Assembly (NCBI GenBank): GCA_030429345.1
Contig: JAUIFJ010000026.1
Coordinates: 1 to 46,740, forward strand
DNA from: a bacterium
GTDB lineage: Bacteria > CAIWAD01
Reading direction: 5' to 3'
Length of the DNA: 46,740 nt
The notes under the pieces are model-generated. The model searched no databases and had not been told where the DNA came from. It saw only the letters and a list, made by a program, of their open reading frames with translations. Positions within the stretch are counted from its first letter, which is position 1; every line of letters begins with the position of its first letter. Of the stretch, positions 41,404 to 46,740 are shown piece after piece. Both the position numbers and the translations under genes were made by a program.

Positions 41404-42701
41404 CTTAGACCTTATGGAACGACCGGGCCCCCTTCTTCGTGGGTTCAACGGAGTTGAGAGCCACATTGGTGTGTTGGTCAACAATCACCAAAACGAGAGG
41501 ACCCGGTCATGACGCAACCTACCACTTCCACGGTTTGGATCGGCATGGATGTGCACCAGGATTCCATTTCCCTGGCCTACATGCTCAATGACGAGAAGCA
41601 GCCCACGGTGATGAAGCTGGGTGGGGACCTGCATGCTGTCCGCAGGCAGTTTCGTCGGCTGGCAAAAAAGGGGACGCCGAGGGCTTGCTACGAGGCCTCA
41701 GGTGCAGGCTATGTCCTGCAACGGCGACTGACTCAGGACGGCTTTCACTGCGAAGTGATTGCTCCCAGCCTGATCCCGAAGAAACCGGGTGACCGAAGGA
41801 AGACGGATCGGCTGGACGCGATCCACCTGGCAAGGATGTACAGAAGTGGAGACCTGACACCCGTCGCCGTGCCGAACGAGGTCCAGGAAGAAGTGAGACA
41901 ACTGGTGCGAACACGGCTCTCGGTCCAGAGGGAAGTTGTACGACTGAAACACCGGATCGTACGCGTTCTTGCCACACACGGCCACCGCTTCACCGGAACG
42001 AAGAGCAACTGGACCAAGGCCCACCGGGCATGGCTTCGACAACTGCGAAAGCAGCTGGAGGGTCCGCTTGGAGATGTCCTCCAACTTCACCTGGACCAGT
42101 TGGAGTACAGCGAATCCCAAAGAAGCGCCCTGGATCAGCTGATCGAGAAGTGGGCCGGCAGGGAACCTTTCCGTGAGACGGTCGAAGCCCTGCGCTGCTT
42201 TCGGGGAATTGAAACCCTGACGGCAATGACCTTGGCCAGCGAGATTGGGGACATCCGGCGGTTCTCCGGTGCACGACAACTAATGGGCTACAGTGGACTG
42301 ATTCCGGGCGAAAGGTCCAGCGGTGCAGTGGAAAGGCGAGGGCCGATCACGAAAAATGGCAACGCCTATTTGCGCAGGGTGCTGGTGGAGGCAGCATGGC
42401 ACTACCAGCACAGAAACGGGGCACAGCTGATTCTGCGGCGAAAGCGGCAGGGGCAGTCGCCCTCCGTCGTTGCGACTGCTGTCAAGGCGCAGCATCGTCT
42501 CTCAAGGAGATACTGGCATCTGCTGCAGACGAAACACAAGAACAAGGCGATCACCGCCGTGGCGCGTGAGCTCTGCGGATTCGTCTGGGCCGCCATGAAC
42601 CAGGTGGCCTGGATTTAAAGCCATGGATCTGAAGTCTGTGTGACGAAGGAGGATCCTCGTCTGAAATATGCGACAGCCATCGGCTGATTCGCGGTCTTAG
42701 A
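41404..42701 (+). mobile_element. IS110-family insertion sequence (ends approximate)
   Basis: The transposase gene (41509-42618) is flanked by non-coding stretches without terminal inverted repeats, as is usual for IS110. CTTAGA occurs at 41404-41409 and 42696-42701 and could mark the ends, giving about 1.3 kb, but this is tentative. GACCGGG at 41421-41427 can pair with CCCGGTC at 41502-41508 directly before the ATG; the left end is where IS110 elements encode a bridge RNA. Confidence 0.55.
41509..42618 (+). CDS. IS110-family transposase (DEDD)
   Basis: 369 residues, full length and apparently intact. The N-terminal RuvC-like DEDD domain shows WIGMDVHQDSI (Asp14), RACYEASGAGY (Glu62) and KTDRLDAIHLARM (Asp100, Asp103). 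The C-terminal transposase_20 domain has FRGIETLTAMTLASEIGD, ARQLMGYSGLIPGERSSG (candidate catalytic Ser) and TKNGNAYLRRVLVEAAW. These enzymes insert DNA using a bridge RNA that pairs with donor and target. GAGAGG precedes the ATG. No other copy is in the window. Confidence 0.95.
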   Translation: MTQPTTSTVWIGMDVHQDSISLAYMLNDEKQPTVMKLGGDLHAVRRQFRRLAKKGTPRACYEASGAGYVLQRRLTQDGFHCEVIAPSLIPKKPGDRRKTDRLDAIHLARMYRSGDLTPVAVPNEVQEEVRQLVRTRLSVQREVVRLKHRIVRVLATHGHRFTGTKSNWTKAHRAWLRQLRKQLEGPLGDVLQLHLDQLEYSESQRSALDQLIEKWAGREPFRETVEALRCFRGIETLTAMTLASEIGDIRRFSGARQLMGYSGLIPGERSSGAVERRGPITKNGNAYLRRVLVEAAWHYQHRNGAQLILRRKRQGQSPSVVATAVKAQHRLSRRYWHLLQTKHKNKAITAVARELCGFVWAAMNQVAWI

Positions 42702-42789
42702 TCGAGGGCGCTCCGGACGGACAGAAGCAGGTGCGGCACCCAACCCGCGGATATCAGTCTGATTCACCGTCGGCTACACACAGACAAAG

Positions 42790-42822
42790 AACCCCGGTTC
42801 CGGAAGAACCGGAACCGGGGTT
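42790..42822. terminator. Strong hairpin terminator between IS110 and the secreted-protein gene
   Basis: Perfect 14-base stem AACCCCGGTTCCGG / CCGGAACCGGGGTT with loop AAGAA. Read leftward it is followed by CTTTGTC, so it probably ends the gene at 42875-43834. Confidence 0.75.
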
Positions 42823-42874
42823 TGCATTCAACATAGACTCGGAGCAAGGGACACTTGACTCCGGTCGTTCCATA

Positions 42875-43834
42875 TCATTTCACCAGCAGCATCTTGCGGC
42901 TCAGGCTGCCGGCCGGCGTCTCGAGCATGTATACGTATACGCCGCTGGCCAGGTTGCTGGCGTCGAAGACCACTTCGCTCTCTCCGGCAGGCTGCAGGCC
43001 GTCGACCAGTACGGCCACCTGGGAGCCCTGCAGATCAAACACGGTCAGACGGGCCTCGCTGGTTTCCGCCAGCGAGAAGGCGATCGTCGTGGTCGGGTTG
43101 AAGGGATTGGGGTGGTTCTGGGCCAACTCGTAACCGACAGGAAGATCCTGCGTGTCGGAGGTCCGCTGGCAATTGAAATTCATGGCGCCGACACCGTAGT
43201 CGACGGCGGCATTGTTGGCATTCTGCACCAGTTCGATGATGATCTCGTCTACATCGGAGGGATCGACGCCATCGAAGTCGGCCAGCATGAAGACGGCCTG
43301 CACGTGGCTGTCTCCGTCGAAATAGGTCGGGCTGCAGTGCAGCATGCCGGACTCCGTGTCCGCGACGCCGTTGGATACGAGCGTCACGCTGATCGGCGTG
43401 CCGTCCGGTCCGCTGCCGTTGCAGTCCGTGTCGAGCTGTCCGTAGAAGTTGAGCACCAGGCGATCCGAATCACACCCGGTGGTCAGATCCAGGTCCAGGT
43501 CGTTCTGGTAGCCGTAGTGCAGCGACCACTCGGCCTGGTTGTTGAACGCGCTGTTGAAGGTCAGCGTGCCGCCCTGCCAGGTGGACTGCCCCACGTAGGG
43601 CGAATAGTCGCTGCCGGCGATCTTGTGAAAGGTCGTGTGACGATTGCCGCCGAGAATCCCGGCATCGAAGACATCATCGCTTCCAGTCATTCCCACGGGA
43701 ACCGGTGTTCCATAGAAGGTGAAGCCCAGGTAGGTGTCACCGGCCGTAAAGTCATCGATCAGGACATCCGCCGAAACGGTGAACAGGACGCCTGTCAGGG
43801 CATAGATGGATAGAGCACGAAACAGTCTGGACAT
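42875..43834 (-). CDS. Secreted sorting-domain protein
   Basis: 319 residues. A signal peptide is followed by a beta-rich passenger (DDFTAGDTYLGFTFYGTPV at its start, later SDRLVLNFYGQLDTDCNGSG) that looks like a lectin- or carbohydrate-binding-type sandwich, though no named family is certain. A linker MNFNCQRTSDTQDLPVGYEL leads to the sorting block NPFNPTTTIAF, LTVFDLQGSQVAVLVDG, SNLASGVYVYML and a final RKMLLVK. The linker CQRTSDT.DLP is shared with the gene at 44458. ATG 43832-43834 follows AGGAGAAG. No sigma-54 element was found upstream. Function unknown. Confidence 0.88.
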   Translation of the reverse strand: MSRLFRALSIYALTGVLFTVSADVLIDDFTAGDTYLGFTFYGTPVPVGMTGSDDVFDAGILGGNRHTTFHKIAGSDYSPYVGQSTWQGGTLTFNSAFNNQAEWSLHYGYQNDLDLDLTTGCDSDRLVLNFYGQLDTDCNGSGPDGTPISVTLVSNGVADTESGMLHCSPTYFDGDSHVQAVFMLADFDGVDPSDVDEIIIELVQNANNAAVDYGVGAMNFNCQRTSDTQDLPVGYELAQNHPNPFNPTTTIAFSLAETSEARLTVFDLQGSQVAVLVDGLQPAGESEVVFDASNLASGVYVYMLETPAGSLSRKMLLVK

Positions 43835-44457
43835 GATGCACTTCTCCTACAGATTGAAGGCTGTTGAGGGTAGCAGCAGGAAACCGCCGACGGGGCCGCA
43901 TGAAGACCGGGCAAGGTCAGGTCCTGTCCAAGGATTCCAGGTTCTAAGGCGAAAGCATGAACAGCAAATGCCATACCAGTGAATGGAGCACTGCTCATCC
44001 GCTTGTTTTAAAGCGGATCCTGATCTCCTTGACAAACGGATAGTCCGCTTTCTGAACAATTGAATGTCGGGAAATGAACAAGTCTGGTGGCCCGGGCGCA
44101 TGTCGATTCCAACAAGAAGCCGAAGGACGGCGATACTTATCCCCGTGCTCCTGCAAAAAGCCATTGGGTCTCTGCTTTGGGTCTAGAATTCTTTCGAAGG
44201 ACTGTGCCAGAGGATGGTTTCTTCCTGGGCTTTCCCATCCATTGGCTTTCCTCCGAGTCCGGGCTCCACCTGAGCGCGCCGAAATGGCACAATGCCAACG
44301 ATTTCTTTCCTCTTGCCAAAAATTACTTGCAACAACTGTTTTCTTTTCAGATCATCTGTCCAGCCAGTGCCCTAACACCGGCCCATTAAACAGAACATTG
44401 CTACCGACTCGCATGCCTTGCCCTGGTGCGCGTGTCACAAATCTGTAGGAAAGAACC
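43835..44457. promoter_or_regulatory. Divergent intergenic region with repeated TCCGCTT motifs
   Basis: 623 bases between two divergent secreted-protein genes. ATCCGCTT-GTTTTA-AAGCGGAT (43997-44018) is a perfect inverted repeat, and AAACGGA-TAG-TCCGCTTT (44034-44051) is a near copy. They may be an operator or activator site. TGGCACAATGCCAACG at 44285-44300 resembles a sigma-54 promoter but lacks the -12 GC. No gene is supported. Confidence 0.45.
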
Positions 44458-45297
44458 ATGAAACACTCCTCCCTGCTTTCACTAGCGGGCTGCGCGCTGG
44501 CTTGCGCGCTGGCGCTTGCACCTCGTGCCGTACAGGCGGATGTTCCCGCCTACGGCACGGCGACAGTCGACGGCTCTTTTGCCGAATGGGATCTGGTCAA
44601 TGACTTCTTCGCACCGATGCACAATGCGGGGAATCCCAGTCATCCGATCCTGTCCAACCTGTATCTCCGCTACGACTGCGCCGAGAATCTACTCTACATC
44701 CTGGTGCTGGATCTGGACGACGGCTTGCCGGTAGACCAAAACAATGGCGATGCCTGGGTCAAGATCTACCAGAACGGCTGGTCGAACAACAAACTGATTG
44801 ACGGCAGTGGCGCCGGCAACACAAGCCCGCGCGGTTTCGCCTGGATTCCGGACGGTTCCGGCGGAGTGCTCGGCTATGAGGCCTTCGCCAGTTTGCCCAC
44901 CGGATACTTCGAGCATTTCGAAGCACACATCAACATCAGCGGCAACACCTCCTCTTCCGGCAAGTATGTCCACGGAAACGACATCGACCTGAATGTGGAG
45001 TGCCAGCGCACTTCGGACACGGTGGACCTGCCCGGGACTTTCTCCCTGGCGCAGAACCATCCCAATCCTTTCAATCCTTCGACCACCATCGAGGTCCAGC
45101 TCAGTGAAACGGCCGTGGCCGGCCTGCGGGTATACGACCTTTCCGGGCGCACCGTGGCGACTTTGCATGACGGACTGCTGGCCCCCGGCGTGCACAGCTT
45201 CGCCTTCGACGCCAGTTCGCTGAGCAGCGGGATCTACTTCTACACCTTGCAGGTCGATGGTGACAGCCAGACCCGCCGTATGGTACTGCTGAAGTAA
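44458..45297 (+). CDS. Secreted sorting-domain protein with DOMON/CBM9-like passenger (pair member 1)
   Basis: 279 residues. After a signal peptide (cut near VQA) the passenger begins ATVDGSFAEWDLVNDFF, runs through LYLRYDCAENLLYILVLDL and contains DAWVKIYQNGW. This order resembles carbohydrate-binding family 9 or DOMON domains, which bind sugars or heme; the assignment is tentative. CQRTSDTVDLP links to the sorting block NPFNPSTTIEV, LRVYDLSGRTVATLHDG, SSLSSGIYFYTL and a final RRMVLLK. The downstream gene at 45616 is a clear paralog. AGGAAAG precedes the ATG. Terminator at 45320-45356. Confidence 0.9.
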   Translation: MKHSSLLSLAGCALACALALAPRAVQADVPAYGTATVDGSFAEWDLVNDFFAPMHNAGNPSHPILSNLYLRYDCAENLLYILVLDLDDGLPVDQNNGDAWVKIYQNGWSNNKLIDGSGAGNTSPRGFAWIPDGSGGVLGYEAFASLPTGYFEHFEAHINISGNTSSSGKYVHGNDIDLNVECQRTSDTVDLPGTFSLAQNHPNPFNPSTTIEVQLSETAVAGLRVYDLSGRTVATLHDGLLAPGVHSFAFDASSLSSGIYFYTLQVDGDSQTRRMVLLK

Positions 45298-45319
45298 GCT
45301 CCTGATCTATATGTCCTTC

Positions 45320-45356
45320 AAGCCCCCGGATCCTTGTGATTCGGGGGCTTTCTCTT
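45320..45356 (+). terminator. Rho-independent terminator
   Basis: Stem AAGCCCCCG / CGGGGGCTT with a long loop, followed by TCTCTTT. Confidence 0.85.
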
Positions 45357-45510
45357 TCCCGCCTCCTTCGAGGTCTGCCCGATGCAGGACACAGTGCAAA
45401 GTGATGACGGCCACTTCCGGCTTCCTGTCCCGGTCACGCCAGGGCTTTATGACATTTTTTTCATTGCAGCCGGTCAAAGGGCTTGCAGGTGTTGAGAAAT
45501 TGTGCCATTC

Positions 45511-45527
45511 TTGGCGCGGCTTGTGCC
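45511..45527 (+). promoter_or_regulatory. Possible sigma-54 promoter
   Basis: TTGGCGC-GGCTT-GTGCC: GG at 45513-45514, ten bases, GC at 45525-45526. The -24 part is good; the -12 part (TGTGC) is weaker than in the paralog trio at 23-26 kb. Confidence 0.5.
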
Positions 45528-45615
45528 CTAACACGTGCCACCCAACCAAAGACGAAAACACATACGCGCCTTGCGTGCAGGGCGGAGATTGAACTCTGCA
45601 AAGGGGAAAGAACCA

Positions 45616-46452
45616 ATGAAGAAGTCTATCCTGTTGATCTTCGCGACCCTGATTGTCGCCAATCTGACACCGCTGACTGCGCAGGCCCAGGAGCCTTCAA
45701 CTGGCGATGGCATTGTTGTTGATGGAAACATCCTGGACTGGGACCTTGGCGCGGATTACTTCGCCGACATGTACATGGCCGGCAATCCCACCCGACTGGC
45801 CCTCGCCACCCTGTACCTTCGCTATGACTGCAGCACGCAGATGCTCAACCTCCTGGTGCTCGACGTGCCCGAGGACGGCCTCTGCCCGGATGAAGACGAG
45901 GATGAAGCCTGGGTCAAGATCTACGGCCTCGGCTGGTCCGGCAACAAGCTCATCGATGGCGAAGGCAACGGCAACACCTCCCCCCGAACCTTCGAGTGGG
46001 TGTATGACGACGAAGATCACCTGATCGGCTACGAGGCGAGCGCCTACCTGGAAACGGGCAGTTATGCCGAGTTCGAGGCGCACCTGAACGTCTCCGGCGA
46101 AACCGCGTCCACCGGCAAGCGCAACCGCGGCTGGGCCATTCCGCTGAGCCTCAACTGCGAGCGGACCGCCGAGAGCGTTGATCTGCCGGGAACGCACGCC
46201 CTGCAGCAGAACTACCCCAATCCCTTCAACCCGAGCACGACGATCCAGGTCGAGTTGGCCGGGACCGGCCCGGCGACCCTGGCCGTCTACGACCTGGCGG
46301 GACGCCAGGTGGCCGAGTTGCAGAATGGCCTGCTGGCCGCGGGAACGCACAGCTTCGTCTTCGACGCCTCCGGCCTGACAAGCGGTGTATACTTCTACAG
46401 CCTGGCAGCCGGCGGGATCACGGAGACCCGCCGCATGGTGCTGTTGAAGTAG
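45616..46452 (+). CDS. Secreted sorting-domain protein with DOMON/CBM9-like passenger (pair member 2)
   Basis: 278 residues, paralog of the gene at 44458. Signal peptide ending TAQAQ; passenger with IVVDGNILDWDLGADYF, LYLRYDCSTQMLNLLVLDV and DEAWVKIYGLGWSGNKLIDG; linker CERTAESVDLP; sorting block NPFNPSTTIQV, LAVYDLAGRQVAELQNG, SGLTSGVYFYSL and a final RRMVLLK. I chose ATG 45616 (GGGGAAAGAACC upstream) over an in-frame ATG at 45535 because it gives a clean signal peptide. Terminator at 46474-46510. Confidence 0.9.
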   Translation: MKKSILLIFATLIVANLTPLTAQAQEPSTGDGIVVDGNILDWDLGADYFADMYMAGNPTRLALATLYLRYDCSTQMLNLLVLDVPEDGLCPDEDEDEAWVKIYGLGWSGNKLIDGEGNGNTSPRTFEWVYDDEDHLIGYEASAYLETGSYAEFEAHLNVSGETASTGKRNRGWAIPLSLNCERTAESVDLPGTHALQQNYPNPFNPSTTIQVELAGTGPATLAVYDLAGRQVAELQNGLLAAGTHSFVFDASGLTSGVYFYSLAAGGITETRRMVLLK

Positions 46453-46473
46453 ACGCGAAGAATTTCGTATGAC

Positions 46474-46510
46474 AAAGCCCCCGGCGCCTGGCGCCGGGGG
46501 CTTTTTCTTT
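46474..46510 (+). terminator. Rho-independent terminator
   Basis: Stem AAAGCCCCCGGCGC / GCGCCGGGGGCTTT followed by TTCTTT. Confidence 0.95.
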
Positions 46511-46551
46511 CCGAGACAGGTACGCCTGGCACTGCAAATCGGGGGCAGTCA

Positions 46552-46578
46552 AGAAAAAGACCCGACCGCATCGCGGTC
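46552..46578 (-). terminator. Possible terminator of a leftward gene beyond the window
   Basis: Read leftward: GACCGC-GAT-GCGGTC (46564-46578), then GGGTCTTTTTCTT. The 162 bases beyond it hold no coding sequence that I can recognise. Confidence 0.4.
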
Positions 46579-46740
46579 GCTGCATAAAGCCGCCGGTGAA
46601 TCCGGCGCGAAAGGCGAGCACGCCCATTCATTCCGCCAACGCCCGGATCGTTCGGCACACAACGCGAGTTGCCCGGGCGGCGCGGTAGCGTGTGCCACCA
46701 GTACACTCTCGGTATGCCCGGGGTGGGATTGTCTTTTGCG

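Larger units (their letters stand above)
40923..41508. other. Intergenic region upstream of the IS110 element
   Basis: 586 bases. Contains the promoter side of the pentaheme gene, the 45-base duplicated tail at 41268-41312, the hairpin at 41340-41373 and the presumed left non-coding end of the IS element. A rightward frame from 41086 that ends in KKPKGGC has no ribosome-binding site and only its last 15 codons are copied, so it is not called a gene. Confidence 0.5.
45298..45615. other. Intergenic region between the DOMON-like paralogs
   Basis: 318 bases holding the terminator of the first paralog at 45320-45356 and the possible sigma-54 promoter of the second at 45511-45527; nothing else seen. 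Confidence 0.6.

Noticed and set aside
44285-44300. TGGCACAATGCCAACG as a sigma-54 promoter for the gene at 44458
   Set aside because: The -24 half fits but the -12 GC is absent; the palindrome TGGCA-CAA-TGCCA may explain the resemblance.
44087-44389. Open frame containing SNKKPKDG, reminiscent of the transporter tail
   Set aside because: Nucleotide similarity to the tail is only partial, the terminal Cys is missing and there is no ribosome-binding site; probably coincidence.
46395-46706. Leftward 103-codon frame at the right edge
   Set aside because: It crosses the strong terminator at 46474-46510 and the 3' end of the secreted-protein gene; Arg-rich shadow composition.

Overview
The window looks like chromosomal DNA of a high-GC Gram-negative bacterium of the FCB group (a Krumholzibacteriota- or Eisenbacteria-like candidate lineage is my inference). 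The basis is six secreted proteins, each with a signal peptide and a C-terminal block of the NPFNP(T/S)TTI ... YDL.G..VA.L.DG ... GVYFY.L ... R.M.L.K type. This is the FlgD-like / type IX secretion sorting domain common in those lineages. No rRNA, tRNA, CRISPR array or prophage was recognised.

Layout. 1-550: REP-like repeats and two facing terminators. 550-8381: housekeeping genes (ABC-F ATPase, secreted M1 aminopeptidase, anti-sigma-type ATPase plus lipoprotein) and an operon of phosphopentomutase with two bacterial-microcompartment vertex proteins. 8464-11835: a large secreted protein and a TPMT-like methyltransferase. 11836-12760: a non-coding tract of long, highly structured repeats. 12760-18777: rnhB, a uracil-DNA glycosylase-like gene, an MmgE/PrpD protein, an ECF sigma/anti-sigma pair, an SDR and a DoxX protein. 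18719-22687: a four-gene operon matching the functionally obscure GAK system (amphi-Trp protein, PhoU-kinase fusion, ATP-grasp enzyme, CofD-like protein). 23156-26693: three tandem paralogous secreted proteins, each behind a sigma-54 promoter. 27225-38313: a divergent pair of five-gene respiratory operons. 38391-40922: a porin-cytochrome and a pentaheme cytochrome. 41268-42700: a duplicated gene tail and an IS110-family element. 42875-46452: three more secreted sorting-domain proteins.

The most interesting region is 27225-38313. Leftward runs octaheme cytochrome (tetrathionate reductase family), heptaheme cytochrome, membrane cytochrome b, short YeeE/YedE and long YeeE/YedE-rhodanese. Rightward runs a PsrA/PhsA molybdoenzyme, a PsrB-like four-cluster ferredoxin, an NrfD/PsrC membrane subunit, short YeeE/YedE and long YeeE/YedE-rhodanese. 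Each redox module therefore ends in the same two-gene split sulfur transporter. In both long transporters the fused rhodanese-like domain lacks the expected catalytic cysteine, but the protein ends in a KKPK...GGC tail reminiscent of the sulfur-carrying arm of SoxY. I infer a system for respiring and moving reduced sulfur species (thiosulfate, polysulfide or tetrathionate), probably under oxygen or redox control: an FNR-like box lies in the shared promoter region.

Functions are family-level readings from sequence patterns; no database search was run. Boundaries use start codons, ribosome-binding sites and gene overlaps seen in the sequence.
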